A stretch of 64,000 nt of DNA from Aspidapion aeneum (GCA_963576565.1 OY755039.1:128076640-128140639); one strand, 5' to 3'. Positions 1 through 12,314 are shown, numbered from the stretch's first letter. Made by a program: numbers and translations. Notes: generated from the letters alone by a model not told the origin.

Positions 1-143
1 AAGATTTAGCTACACTTACCTTAGCCCAAAAGTTGCTATTAGCTGAGATACACAGTGTTAAACTTTATTTTTTCATTTCAATTTTTTCAGTAAATTTTGT
101 ACTAACCAATAATTTTACAAATAAAATTAAGGTTTTTTTGAAT

Positions 144-567
144 AGAGCGATTCGATTTTGATAAAAAATTTGGTGTATATTGTACAGTGTGTTCTCTGGA
201 TTACTACCATTACATTAAAATCAGTGTAACTTTTTGTGCCTTGGTATTATGTAAAAAAGTTATACTATTTTTATGCGGCTCAGGGCAATAGTTTTTGAGA
301 TTTTTGCATTTTAAGTTTTTATTGCATGGGTCAAAAGTTATTAAAGAAAATAATAGGTGAAATAACAAAATTTGCAAAAATGCAATAAAAACTTTAAATG
401 CAAATATCTTGAGAACCATATACAAATAATGGGGAAAATAATATCTAAAAAAAAACTAGTATACGCCGAGGCACTAAGAAGTTACATTTATTTAAATGTA
501 AGGCTAGGAACCCAGAGAACACCTTGTACAAGTTACACCAACATTTCTACCGAAATCGAATCGCTTG
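144..567. repeat. Foldback repeat (MITE-like)
   Basis: The left end begins GCGATTCGATTTT and carries a block around 185-225 with the motif TGTTCTCTGG. The right end (about 500-567) carries the reverse complement, CCAGAGAACA, and ends AAATCGAATCGC. The arms are imperfect and no coding capacity is seen. A related piece with CCAGAGAACACCCTGTAT is at 811-835, so this belongs to a dispersed family. Class and target duplication are undetermined. Confidence 0.55.
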
Positions 568-1485
568 TTATAAAAAAATTACTACCCAATTTTCAATGTT
601 AATTGTAAAAAAGTTATTAAGGAAGGGAGACGTGAATTAAACATGTCACAAAATTTTTACCCATGCAATAAATACTTTGAAATGCAAAAATCTCGACAGC
701 TGTTGCTCGAAGCGACATCAAAAAGTATAATTTTTTGATATAAAAATGAAGGCAAAAATCATATTATAAATAAAAACTGGTATACAGCTAGACACAACAA
801 AATTACACCGATTTTAATGTGACCCAGAGAACACCCTGTATTATGTACCATAATTTTTTTGCCGAAAACAAATTGCTCATCCCAAAATTTTTTTTGCAAA
901 TATATTGATTTGTAAAAAAGATATTAAAGAAAAATTACATGAAAAATAAAGTTTAACGCCGTGTATCTTGATTAACAACAAGGAATCTACAGTTTTATTA
1001 TATGCCATTAGTTCCGGGACACCTTGTATATATGATATTCTTATTTTTTATAATTTATACCTATCTGCAATACTAATTGTACCATTATAAAAATATATGA
1101 AATTATATAGTACGGGCCAGTATTATGTTTACAATTTCATATGAAATGGTATTCCACTAATTGTTTATTTATCGACCCCTTGTCAACTTCTACAGCCAAA
1201 CACTGCATATCAAGCCATTCTTAAACTTCACAATTTTCGTCAAAAATATCCAAAATAGTTCAACTAAATTACTAAAATCCAACAAAAACCGCACACGAAA
1301 CTCGAACAGCTGACTTGACGTAAACCTAGCACATACAAGTGAAAAGTGAAACCGTTTTGAAAACAGGCATGACGCCTTCCTTCTATTCAATCTCGTTGGT
1401 TGTGACCAAAAACTTTGTAAGAGCTTTAGTTTCCGAGATATTTACAAAAAACTGTTTTCAAGGCTGATATATCATGGCTTCACTT
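568..1485. other. Gene-less AT-rich stretch with dispersed repeat debris
   Basis: No coding region is supported. The stretch contains repeat fragments (for example the end AAAGTTTAACGCCGTGTATC near 948, which recurs in diverged form near 59740) and a block at about 1408-1480 that recurs near 8690-8760 (motif GAGCTTTAGTTTCCGAGATA). Confidence 0.5.
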
Positions 1486-1960
1486 GAGCGAAGCATAAAA
1501 GAGCGGAGTATCAAAAGAGCGAAGTTACAAAGAACCGAAGTATCAAAAGAGCGAAGTATGAAAAACCAAGTATTAAAAGAGCGAGTAACATTAGTAAGAT
1601 GAGCGAAATAATAGAGAAGAGCAAAGTAAGAAAAGAACAGAACGAAGTATTAAAAGTGCGAAATATGAAAGAGCGAATGTAATAAAACAGCGAATATAGC
1701 AAATGAGCGAAGCATAAAAGAGCGGAGTATCAAAAGCGCGAAGTTACAAAGAACCGAAGTATCAAAAGAGCGAAGTATGAAAAACCAAGTATTAAAAGAG
1801 CGAGTAACATTAGTAAGATGAGCGAAATAATAGAGAAGAGCAAAGTAACAAAAGAACAGAACGAAGTATTAAAAGTGCGAAATATAAAAGAGCGAATGTA
1901 ATAAAACAGCGAATATAGCAAATGAGCGAAGACGGATGTAATAAAGGAACGAAGTAATAA
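1486..1960. repeat. 219-bp tandem repeat made of short GAGCGAAGTA-like units
   Basis: Two nearly identical 219-bp units run 1486-1704 and 1705-1923, and a third starts at 1924 and breaks off. Each unit is itself a string of degenerate 10-14 bp words of the type AAAAGAGCGAAGTA. Open frames across it are by-products of the periodicity and are not called as genes. Confidence 0.8.
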
Positions 1961-2106
1961 AAGGCCAATGGTAAACAAATTTATTTTAAAACATTTTCTT
2001 TAAATAGAAATTTTTTCGAAAACAAATAAAAAAAATTTTTTAGACCTAGCTTGCCAAACTTAATACAACTTATATAGTTTGACTAAAGGCCTCTAACATA
2101 ATTAAA

Positions 2107-2830
2107 AAAAAACTTTCCTGACTTCTTTTTTGGGATCCTAGAGGGTGTGAAACCAAACCAAACTAAATCAAGCTGAAACTATTATTATTTCGAAAAAATA
2201 TTTCCTTAAATTAACTTTTTGGTCATTATTTTGGAAAGGCGAAATCGGTGTTATTTTAACCTTTGTCAATTGCGCACAAATTTTTCCTAATCTGTGACTT
2301 GGGGACATTTTGTTTGGTGGAAAAAGGTCAGGGGATATCTGGACCGGATAGAATACGTTTGCGATCAATTGACAAAGTTTAGGAAAACACCAAGTTCGAC
2401 CTCCAAAAATGAGGACCGACGAGCTAATTTAAGAAAATAAGTTTTTGAAAAACTGTTTCGGTTTGGTTCGGTTTGGTTTCCCGGGAAAGGAATTAGGGAA
2501 GTTTTTTTTATTTGTTACTTCGCTCATTCCTTTTATACATTGTTCTTTTCTTACTCGCTCACTTGTGACATTCGCTCTTATATTACTTTTGCGTTTTATT
2601 ATTTCGCTCTTTTGTTACTTCATACTATTTTTACATCGCACTTTTATTACATCGCAGTTTTATTACTTTGGTTCGCGCATTTATTACATTCGCTTATTTA
2701 TTACATCGTACTTTTATTACTCGTTCTTTCATCACTTCATTCAATTAACATCGCTCTTTGAGGCTCGCTTTGTTAATACTTCACTCTTTTGACACTTCGC
2801 TCTTTTATTACTTCGCCTTTTTGATTCTTT
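2107..2830. repeat. Right half of a large foldback: CCTGACTTC/GGTTCGG block and inverted GAGCGAAGTA words
   Basis: The words at 2515-2830 (TTACTTCGCTC, TTCGCTCTTTT and similar) are the reverse complement of the 1486-1960 array. Inside them, 2107-2175 (AACTTTCCTGACTTC, then CCTAGAGGGTGTGAAACCAAACC) mirrors 2453-2510 (GGTTTGGTTCGGTTTGG, then GGGAAAG...GGGAAGTTTTTTT). The pair could fold into a long imperfect hairpin. Relatives of the inner block are near 20920-20970 and 46740-47090. Confidence 0.65.
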
Positions 2831-3320
2831 GCTTATTCGTTATGGAGCCGTTGCGCAATCGATAACTGTTCGCTGTGGCTCCGAGGCACGTACACATACG
2901 TATCCTCTTTCGGCATAAAAAATGGACAGCAAAAAAATTGTTATCTTTTTGTACCTCTCTTATTGAAATGTATATTATAACAAAAAACATGAAGTAGAGA
3001 TTTGAAAGAGTAATCAACAGAAGCAAATTATTTTATCTGATTTAAGCTTAGAAAATTGAACTTTAATGTTGGAAGGATTTAAGGCTTCTATTTGGCTTCA
3101 TTCTTTTAAGGGAAAAGCGCGAATACCGCTAAGAGCATTATTTCAGCACTGTTCGATGGTGAAGCATTTTCAAGCATTCAATGGAAATTAAAACTTTGTC
3201 CGATGGGATTTTGAGTTATATGTAAGTAAGCAAAATGTAAGAAAATACTTTTTAAACTAAAGAACTTATCATCAATTTTTGTGGCTAAAGGCAAATAGTT
3301 TGCAGTCAGTCCCAGGAGAG
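2831..3320. other. Gene-less stretch
   Basis: No gene or convincing repeat is recognised. A short inverted pair, GGAGCC...GGCTCC, lies at about 2841-2882. Confidence 0.4.
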
Positions 3321-4153
3321 GGCATGGGCATACGCAGCAAGGGGCAGGAAGGGGCATTTGCCCCCTCCTAAATGCTGAAAATAATTTAATATTTTCTTAA
3401 TTTCCAAACAAAACAATCAATCAAGTTAGAACTCTACACTTATTTCTACCTACATCATATTATACAATAGATACACTTATTCCTAACTATATTATACTTT
3501 CCCTGATCTCTATATCTATATTATATCTTGCAATCTAAAAGTTTAGATTTATTGCAATTTGGAAATCACATTATAAGAAATTATGATTTAATTAAACCTC
3601 ATCGTGAATCTGCATATGAACACTATCTTAGCTGAGCTACATGCCAAAAACCTTCGAATAGAGTTACAGACTCCAAGGATAGTAGTTCTATAATCTGTTT
3701 TTTTTGCTGGGCTTTTTATTTAGTGAATTAAAGATGCGTATTAAACGATTTTCAGATTTTTATCATTTAAACGGGCTTAGCGATGAGGCTGAATTTTTGT
3801 AGGTACGACTTGTGGAGAATCAAAAAATTAATAAAGAGATGATAAGTTTAGAAGTAGCAAAAGTTTTCCATCAATAAAATCTACACTACATATTTTGCTA
3901 GCATTGCCATGTACAAGTACCGTAGAACGATCTTTTAGTACTCTACGCAGAATCAAAACTTGGTAAAGATCTACAATGACAGGGGATAGCTTAAGCGGTT
4001 TATGCATACTGAGTGTACACCGCAAATTAGTTTCAGAAAAAAATATACAAGTAAAAAAAGCAGATTTGCTGAATATCCCAGACGTGTCGTTTTACTGTAA
4101 TAGGTTAAGATTTTTTGCCCCTCCCTAAGTTTATGCTGCGTATGCCCATGGGC
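3321..4153 (+). mobile_element. hAT-like DNA transposon relic (internally deleted)
   Basis: The ends are inverted: CATGGGCATACGCAGC near the left end and GCTGCGTATGCCCATG at the right end (4135-4150). Between about 3871 and 4080 the plus strand encodes a hAT C-terminal dimerisation stretch, readable as LPCTSTVERSFSTLRRIKTW, a hallmark of hAT transposases (cut-and-paste, DDE). A stop follows that motif and most of the transposase is missing. A second copy on the other strand is at 12315-14462 and shares both ends. The flanking duplication is not clear. The relic lies directly upstream of the CR1-like fragment. Confidence 0.7.
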
Positions 4154-4189
4154 GAGGACTAGAATTTTCTGAGGGAAAGAAAAACCAAC

Positions 4190-5800
4190 CTTCATCTTAA
4201 TAACGGAAACTTGGCTCAATAAAACCATTTCCGATTCAATACTAGAAGTCTCAGGCTACAACATTCATAGAGCAGACAGAATCGCAAAAGAGGGAGGGGG
4301 TGTATGTGTTTTTACGGCGTCTGAAATAAATGGCTACAAAATCAAAGCAAATGACAACAAAAAATACTTTATCGAAGGGACAGTTGATGCCATATTTCTA
4401 GACATACAAATATGTTAAAAAAATATCTAATAGCCTGCATTTACAGACCAGGACGAGTAAGCCTCGAAGAAAACATCCAATTGATAACAGTTATACAGCA
4501 AGCTTTTGATGAAAACTCAGATGTGCTTATTTGCGGCGATTTCAATTACCCAGAAATATGCTGGGAAACCCAAACACTAAACAAACCATGCCCAAAAGCA
4601 AGTGAGTTTCTTTCCTACTACAAAGAATGGAGATGCCGACAACTAGTAACTTTCCACACACGTTACAGAAATAACCAAAGTTCCTTGCTGGATCTATTCC
4701 TCACAAGTGATAAGAAAATGATATCACAAATTAAATCAAGTCCACCCATCGGTAAGAGCGGTTCGGTTCGGTTCGGTTCGGTTCGGTTCATTCATGTAAC
4801 AATTAAAGCTACAACTCAAATAACTATCAGGGGCCATCCAACTAACAGAAATTCCACATCGACAACTATGAACCTGTTAATGATTACCTATAAAACAACT
4901 TACTAGGCATACAACCAACAATTAGAAATTACCAATCCTTTCATGACGCTCTTAATAGGACAATAGAAATATTCTTCCCCGAAAAGGTATGCAGAACCAA
5001 CAGCAGGAAACCCTGGCTAAATCAAAGAATATTCAAGGAAATTGACAAAAAAAGAAATCTATGGAACAAATATGTAAAACGAAAACCCGATGATAATTAC
5101 AGCTTGTAACAGGACACAAAACAACAATCTGAAATCGCTAATATCAAAATCAAGAAAGCAACATGAAGAAAACCTTCTTGAAAAAGGCGAAAAGCACTTT
5201 TTTTCTTATATCAAGAGGTATCTAAACAGCAATCTGAACGACCTAATTCTCAAAAATCCAATAATAACCCCAAAGAAATTGCAAACACATTTGCTGGACA
5301 ATTCTGTTCTGTCTTTACCAGAAAAACTCTTAACAATTTTCCTTTCCTTCCAGATGAATCAAAAAACACAGATTGGCAGATCTCACTACAGAGAAGTTAG
5401 AGGAAGCCCTTAAAGACCTAAAAACATACTCTAGCCCAGGGCCGGACGGAATACCAGCAGTATTTTTAAAAAAGTGCGCAAATACGTTATCGCCACTGTT
5501 AGCCATGCTTTATCAAGTTTCAATTAACGAAGGAATCGTGCCTGATATCTGAAAGCATACAATTATGATCCCAATATACAAAAGTGGAGACAAATACGAT
5601 CCCGCCAATAACCGCCCAATCATCCTGACATACACCCTTTGTAAACTAATGGAGAAAATCGTAGCACAGGAAACAACAAAATTCGTCCTAGAGAGTAACG
5701 TAACACACCGCTTCCAGGGCCAGGCCACTGAGCCCGACTCGCACGAGCAGCAGCGTAAAAAAATTGCCTGAAACAGACAAAATAACCCAGAGAACAACAT
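4190..5800 (+). pseudogene. CR1/Jockey-type non-LTR retrotransposon fragment (endonuclease plus start of RT)
   Basis: The plus strand reads through an endonuclease/exonuclease/phosphatase-type endonuclease: ITETWLNK, then IHRADRI..GGGVCVF, ACIYRPG, LICGDFNYPEICW, LLDLFL (about 4195-4770). After a GGTTC repeat it continues with a linker (SRKPWLNQRIFKEI, IKRYLNSNLNDLI) and the first RT blocks: SSPGPDGIPAVFLKKCA and IVPDIW..HTIMIPIYKSGDKYDPANNRPI. It stops near 5705, before the FADD palm motif. Several frameshifts split it (the longest open pieces are 4412-4906 and 5090-5413). In the family these domains nick DNA and copy the element RNA into it. This copy is dead and 3'-truncated. Confidence 0.8.
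4760..4789. repeat. GGTTC pentanucleotide run inside the retrotransposon
   Basis: Six tandem GGTTC units interrupt the endonuclease frame. The same word dominates the foldbacks at 2453-2480 and 46740-47105. Confidence 0.85.
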
Positions 5801-6052
5801 ATTACCATCCAAAAATTAAATTAGTGTTTAGTATATTTTTCTTGTACAAATAAATTTGCCTCCAATATTACTCTAAAGCACTACATTTAGTATGATGTTG
5901 AAGTTGCTATTTGTTGTTAATATTTGTGTAAGACTGGCCCAAACGTCATACTCCGTTATCATAACTGGATAGGGGTTTGCCTTCACTAAAATAAAAAAAC
6001 CTAATATATCATACGAATTTTAACATTATATTGCTCTATAAGTCTAGTTTAA
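5801..6052. other. Gene-less stretch
   Basis: AT-rich; no gene or repeat recognised. Confidence 0.4.
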
Positions 6053-6760
6053 GTATCGCCGTTTGTTAAAAACAAATATTATTTTTTAATTTTTTTAATA
6101 AAATGACATTTTAAACGTGTACCCTGGTAGAGCATCATTACCGTTATCAGTTTGTAATTCTTAAATATCTTCCGCTAGAAGCACCTTAAGCTAGCGCGCG
6201 CGAATTGTTCGTATACCTTCAACATCTCTCAATACAGAGATGGCAACGCCCGAGTAAAGCCACATCTGTTATATGCAGTTTTTACCGTTAATACGTGCAT
6301 TGGTTAAGCTTGTCCGATCATAAGTTGTAATTACCGTTGTCAGTATAGTGAGGTAAATAAAATACATTTATTTTCCATTTTATACATATTTTATGTATAA
6401 AATTGCTTCCAATATTGTATATATCGCTGTTTGTTAAAATCAAATATTATTTTAAATTTTTTTTAGAAAATAACATTTTATACGCGTACCCTGGTAGTGT
6501 CATGATCGTTATCAGTTTGTTATTTCTACATATCTACCGCTAGAGGCGCTTTAAGCGAGCGAGCGCGAATCGTTCTTATTCCTTCAACATCTCTGAATAC
6601 AGATCGCAACGCCTAAGTAAAGCCACATCTGTTCTGTGCAGTTTTAAACGTGAATACGTGCATAGGTTAGCTTGTCCAATCATAAGTGGTAATTACCGTT
6701 ATCAGTATAGTGAGGTAAACAAAATATATTTATTTTCAATTTTATACTACAAAATTTATT
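6053..6760. repeat. Tandem duplication, about 369-bp period
   Basis: ATCGCCGTTTGTTAAAA at 6053 recurs as ATCGCTGTTTGTTAAAA at 6422. Later blocks recur in order: TACCCTGGTAG, GCGCGCGAAT/GAGCGCGAAT, CCTTCAACATCTCT, AAAGCCACATCTGTT, AGTATAGTGAGGTAAA. Divergence is visibly above 10 percent, so the duplication is old. No coding capacity is seen. Confidence 0.8.
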
Positions 6761-7830
6761 ACCCAGAGAGAAAAAAACAAAATCTCATTTTACAAAACAA
6801 GCGATAAAACATACGTATAATCATTTCCGTTATCATCATCATTATGAATTTTAATTTAAAGTAATATACTCACAGAAAACGTATACGGGATGCCATTAAG
6901 AGTATTTGATGTAAATTTTTGAAAAAATCCTTGGACACATTATTTTTATTTTCTTAAAATATTTATATCTATCGACTCCTAGTTGGAGTAGCTTTGACCA
7001 CTTGACTTTAGAGAGGGAAAGTGGGTCAAGTGATACCAGGTTTAAAAGAGCTTTTTCATTCCTTTACAGCATTGATATTATTTCAAAAATTAATAGATTC
7101 GTTTTTAAGATATTCGCAATTTAAGAAAAAGATTAAGACTGAGAGCTTACTATTTTCTTACAAGTAAACTATTACTAATAGATTTAGCAAATTTTTTTTA
7201 AATGTTTTTTTTTATTTAAAAAATTTATTTATGTAGGTAAACTTTTTCAAGAGATGTGTATTTATGTCTCAAATTTAGTGGGCACTTTCTTTTAATTTAA
7301 GGTTACGATATCGCTCTGCGAGCCTCGAACAAAGCCGTCCACATTAGCGAATAGATCGCGCTCGTTGATCGAAGCTCGTGGTTCGTTAATGAGTACCCGG
7401 ATGTAGAGTAAAATTTGTCCGAGATGGCCATTATAGTTTCAGTACCTACCCCCAGAATATACCGATAAGTTGACCGGCCGATGGACTAGACTCTTTAACG
7501 CACCCGTTACAGCAACCAAAAACGCTATGTGTTACAAAAAATCTGCTCGCAGTGAGCCTTGGTAGCTCAAAAATTTTTTAACTTAAATATTAAAAAGTAA
7601 CAGGCCAAAAAATTGATGCAAGTCTATTGCCACCTTAAGGGGGTCATAGAAACACAGAATACAGAATATTTTAATTTCAAGTAGAGGCGATAAACAATAG
7701 AAAGACAAAGTAGATTTCGGTAAGAGCTTTAAATTTTAGCCTACAGATGGCACTAGCCTATTAAGCGCATGACCTTATTTTGGACAAGTACCTTATTATT
7801 TTTTAATTCAATATGACTGCTGTAAAAGGT
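6761..7830. other. Gene-less stretch
   Basis: No gene, RNA or clear repeat recognised. Composition rises in GC around 7310-7560. Confidence 0.4.
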
Positions 7831-8210
7831 ATAATGCCACACTGAGGAGATCACAATAAGTTCGAAACACGTGTCTCTAGCTAGCCAGTTTTTTGCTCCT
7901 TGTCGCATATGCGAGGCCCCCCCTAGGGGGGGACTAGTGGAGAACACGATTTTTATTTTTTGTATTTACAATACTCCACTTTGAGAAATGGATTAGTTTT
8001 CAATTTTAATTATGCTGGTCAGGCGTTATAGTCCGCTTTTGACTTATGCCACACTGAGGATATCACAATAAGTTCGAAACACGTGTCTGTGGCTAGTCAG
8101 TTTTTTTGCTCCTTGTCGCACATGCGAGGCCCCTGTTTAGGTTCGATGCATGAAGAGAGGGTGGAGCACTAGTGGAGAAGACGATTTTTTATTTTTTTTA
8201 TATATTCAAT
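7831..8210. repeat. Dispersed repeat, two direct copies
   Basis: A block with ACTGAGGAGATCACAATAAG, TTCGAAACACGTGTCT, TGCTCCTTGTCGCA and GAGGCCCC occurs at about 7838-7970 and again at 8050-8200. A third partial copy (CTTGTCGCACATGCGAGGCC, GGTTCGATGCATG) is at 9292-9350. The family is not identified. Confidence 0.65.
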
Positions 8211-9723
8211 TTGTGTTTTACCACAGGTGAAAAACGTAAGTATTTCATTTTTAAAAGAATAATTTAAAGATGATTTTATCTAAACATATTTTAACAAAAA
8301 TTCTATTTGGTATCTTTAATGTTTTGTCGAGTTTTATTTTAACAATCGATCTTGATTAGACTTTTTTACCTTTCTAGCCCGAGCAGCAATAGCCAAAGGA
8401 GGTATTGTTTTCGACGAATTTTTTTTTGAGATTACGCCGAAAATGTGTTGTTTGGGTGTATTTTGACCTATCCTAGCAATATAGTCGTGATGTCTGGCTG
8501 TGTGTGTGTGTTTGTGTATTTTTTTTTCTGTCCTTAACAAATTTTTAGGAAAAATAGTGTTCGACACTCTAACGGGCTGATTAGATTTTGGTCAAAATCC
8601 ATTAATGCTAATGACAGTTTTCTGACAATTAAAATTTTAAAAAAACTTATGGTGAACTACATTTTGCTCAATAATTTGTTTAATAAATAAAGACTTCGTA
8701 GGAGCTTTAGTTTCCGAGATATTTACAAAAAAATGTTTTTAAGGCTGATTATCATAGCTTCAATTAAAGTTTGATAATAGGCTAGCTAGGAAGGTATCAG
8801 ATCCGTCATGGATCCATTTATTTTTATCTTAACTAGACCGATCACTACCATTCCTGAAAAGTTTGTTAAAATTATTTCAGTAGTTTCGCAGTACAGAAAA
8901 CACTTTTTATTAGGAATCTCTACAAATTTTTCATCCGTCAAGAGCAATACGATGCCGCAAACCGATAGCGTCTCTTAATCCCTCGACAGATTCTAATATG
9001 GCGTCGCAGCGTCTTTGGAATATCTCAACACGCCAAGAAATCTCGCGGGCATCGCAATTTGATGATAATTTCGTTCGACCGATTCGTCGCGTAGATAGCC
9101 ATGGCCTTAATAAACCATTACTTTTACACAAGATTAATCAGTGGTGTGTCAAATATTTTTGCCCGCCCTCCCGGCAACTATTTATTTATATTTTGGCAAT
9201 AAGAGAGAGCAAAATCTATTACGATTGCGAAAAAACCTAGTGTGCCATCTAATGGCGACAATCGAAAATTTGCCTTGTTCAATATTTGATCCTTGTCGCA
9301 CATGCGAGGCCCCCCCTGCTGATGAAACTTTTTAGGTTCGATGCATGCAGAGAGTGGTGCCTACGTGCCTTGAGAAATAATAAAGTTATCTTTAAGATGT
9401 CTTAAAACAAATAGGTTTCAGATATCTCTACACTATATATTTTTACAAAGAAAAAACCCTACGTCTTCTGCACTAAAGTCTTTATTGTTTCAGGTTTGAT
9501 TTAGGACATATTTCGACTCTAAAGAGACTGAAACAAGGTAAAAAAAGAAATGTAATTACATCCGAAGCAATTTTCAGTGCTTATTATAAGCTTATTGCAA
9601 ATTCAAACTGAAATTATAAAAATATATTGAAAGGGATCAAATAATCACTTTCAGGTTTACTTAGGTACTCCAAAACTGACTATTCTACCTCCATCATTTT
9701 TTAACCAATACCCCAAACTACAT
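8211..9723. other. Gene-less stretch with repeat debris
   Basis: It contains the 8690-8760 copy of the repeat also seen at 1408-1480. The stretch 8930-9140 is richer in GC and open on both strands, but no known protein family was recognised. Confidence 0.4.
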
Positions 9724-10060
9724 TTACCCCAGTCATAATAGACATTTCAATTAACAATAATTCGCATAGAGCTAAAAATTGGTACAGGCACAGACTTCAT
9801 TTGAAGTCTGTGGGTACAGGTCTTAAATACACTATTATAAATGGTATCTAAAAAATCCTCACCGCTCCCACGTCTGCTAAAAAAATCATCCAAGGTCAAA
9901 AGTCAAAAATATGTTTTTTTGCTTTTTTCTCCTAAACGGTAAGCGCTAACGCTAAAGTACCTTAAACAAATGTTGTAGACCCTTAAATTTCCTACAATAA
10001 TGGTTATCATACCTTTTTCTTACGAACCACCATTCCTGAGATATAATAATATGCACACGT
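9724..10060 (+). repeat. Left terminal inverted repeat of the CXC element
   Basis: Pairs with 11900-12180. It contains an extra short palindrome (CAGACTTCATTTGAAGTCTG, near 9791-9810) that is absent from the right copy and accounts for part of the length difference. Confidence 0.7.
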
Positions 10061-10240
10061 TTCCGCACCACCTGTGAGGTAGTGTACTTGGCGCGTTTTT
10101 TTTAACATGGTTTCCCCTGTAGGCCTAGTCCACTTTCTATTGTGGTTAAGTTTTATCACACATTATACTTTTAATTTTAAAAAACGGTGCTCTTGGTAAT
10201 GCTTATAGTTGAACGGATTATTGTTGATTTTGGGAGAATT

Positions 10241-11583
10241 TTAATTTGAGTCGGAATCTTCAAATAATACTTCAACAGTAATGTCTTCCTCGCTTTCTTC
10301 TTTGTCATCTTCTTGCGGAATATCTGGAAATCCATCTATGACAGATGCATCAGTTGTCTCCTCCTCAGAATCCTCATCTGTATTTATTGTAATTAGTACA
10401 TATTGGTGTACAAATCAATCCGACTCTTTTACAACCACAGTTTGCGCTACAACCCTTTTTGCAATTGCAAAAAATTGTGTTAAGTAGTTTTTCTGGAGCA
10501 GGTGGAAGTAAAGTTTTAATCGGCTCCAAAGTATTATCTATAAATTTCCAACCCCAGTCTTCTGGATTCAGTTGATTACCTAGCCACAATTGAACTTGAT
10601 AGTATACACGATATAAGTGTTGACAGGCAGAAGCAGATGTTGGAGGAAGACAAGAAAGTTGCACCATTTTATTGTTCCGAGTATTTTTAACAAAACTTAA
10701 ATATCTATACTTGTCTATAGAATCAATTTTTTTTGGAGCACCATATATAGCAAGAAGCAAGCGAATTCCACTTGTGATGATGACTTGTGGAGAAGAGTCA
10801 ATCTTTTTGAATACGTCTGCGCAATCAATTAAATCATTACGTGTTTCAAACATTTTAAATACTGCTTTTCTGTCCCTGTTTCACTTATAATTATTTTATT
10901 GCCATACCTTAACTTTAATCGTGTCTTAATTGTTCTACCATCTATAGCTGGAGTTCTGGAAATATCTTTTAATTCTTGTAATGAAAACTGACAATCATCA
11001 CTATTTTCAATGTACGCAAATATTTCTTCCATTGCAATATCAATATAATAATCTTGAGGACGACCGATTCTCCCTCCAGTTGGGGGTCTTAAAAAAGAGT
11101 TATAACAATTATTATGGTACTTGGCCTCAGCAGCCACTAAATCATATTCATACTGAATACGTGTAATAACTGTTTTTGATAAGTCATCAGAACGAGTCCG
11201 AGCTACCTGTAGAATAGATTCTTTAAATGTAACTGTAGCAACTTGATAGATTTTACGCCGAACATTCTGTGCTTTTTTCTTTTCAGCCTCTTCATTTGCT
11301 TCTTCGCCGCAAAATAAGCAATGTTTTTTAAAACAAAAACTCGGCTCACTTACGCGCAGTCTAGTACGTCATGCTGTCTTTTAGCTGCAGCAATACTACT
11401 TTTCCGAGTGTACATTTTACGGCACTTCACACGAATTGTTACAGATTGTTTGTCTTTTAGGTATTCAAGAAACCCGTCGTTTCTTTCAACACTTGAATCC
11501 ATCATAGTCTTCATTCCACGATCAACAACAACAATTTCACTTTCAATCAACGGTTTATTACAAATAAAGCACAACTGCGACAT
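10241..11583 (-). pseudogene. CXC (tesmin/TSO1-like) cysteine-rich protein, multi-copy insect family, frameshifted
   Basis: The reading begins at an ATG (11583) with a zinc-binding start, LCFICNKPLIESE, then VVVDRGMKTMMDSSVERND and VKCRKMYTR. After a frameshift near 11345 comes KKHCLFCGEEANEE, then AAEAKYHNNCYNSFLRPP (about 11085-11137). After a further break comes an alpha-helical part with LPPTSASACQHLYRVYYQ and the CXC-like block IFCNCKKGCSANCGCKRVGL (about 10410-10470). Another frameshift leads to an acidic tail ending at 10241. This layout matches an uncharacterised protein repeated in many insect genomes; its function is unknown. The segment between the two halves looks short, suggesting an internal deletion. 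CXC modules bind DNA in the tesmin family, so a DNA-binding or transposition role is only an inference. Confidence 0.7.
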
Positions 11584-11899
11584 TTTTAAAACAATATTGA
11601 ACCGCACAAATTTAAATAAACTTATTGGAAATAAGCACGCTTGTTCACTGCAAAGGAACAATCAACACTAAAAATGTAAACTGCGCGCCGCATTCCACAG
11701 CATCTGCAAACAGGTAGGTAGTACAGGGAGCGTTATTAGAGTGGACCACATAAAGTTGCTACCACACCAACTTAAACAAAAACGGTTTGGAGTGTAGCCA
11801 GATGACGATCGTGCCAGATGTTGCTCAAGGTTGTATGGGCGAAACACGTTACAATATTTTTATTAAATTGAGCCTTCTATGATGTATACCGGCCGAGTA

Positions 11900-12180
11900 T
11901 GTGTGCATATTATTATTTTCGATGTTTAAAATCGCCATATCTCAGAAATGGTGGTTCGTAAGAAAAAGGTATAGGAACCATTATTGTAGAAAATTTAAGG
12001 GTCTACAACATTTGTTTAAGATACTTTTGTTCGGTTTTTGACTTTTGATTTTTTTAGCAGACAGTGGTGATTTTTCAGATATCATTTATAATAGTGTATT
12101 TAAAACCTGTACCAATTTTCAGCTCTATGCGAATTATTGTTATTTAACCCTCTTTTTTTGTTTTATTATGACTGGGGTAA
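11900..12180 (-). repeat. Right terminal inverted repeat of the CXC element
   Basis: Mirror of 9724-10060, with indels. Confidence 0.7.
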
Positions 12181-12314
12181 TTACCCATAAAACACCCTTA
12201 AAATGTAACGTACCTTTCAAAAACCTTCAAACTCATGCCCAATTTGGGAGACCCCATCTTTTCAATAGTTTTTTTTTAACCACTTAGAGTTACCTTTATT
12301 TACGGTAAGAGTAA

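Larger units (their letters stand above)
9724..12180. mobile_element. 2.46-kb terminal-inverted-repeat element carrying a CXC-domain gene
   Basis: Long inverted repeats bracket the segment. The left begins TTACCCCAGTCATAATA and runs to about 10060. The right runs from about 11900 and ends TATTATGACTGGGGTAA. The arms share, in mirrored order, blocks such as AATTCGCATAGAGCT, TACAACATTTGTTTAAG-like and GGTGGTTCGTAAGAAAAAGGT. The only gene between them is the decayed CXC-domain protein on the minus strand; no transposase is recognised. It could be an internally deleted relative of a larger element. A target duplication could not be settled (TTA on either side is possible). Confidence 0.7.

Noticed and set aside
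1511..1978. Hydrophobic open frames over the GAGCGAAGTA array
   Set aside because: They arise from the tandem repeat and are repeated with it.
8931..9240. Overlapping open frames on both strands in a GC-richer patch
   Set aside because: No recognisable domain or homology, and short frames are expected by chance; left as gene-less.
9330..9360. GGTTCGATGCATG as a tRNA B box
   Set aside because: No A box or cloverleaf could be drawn around it; it is part of a dispersed repeat.
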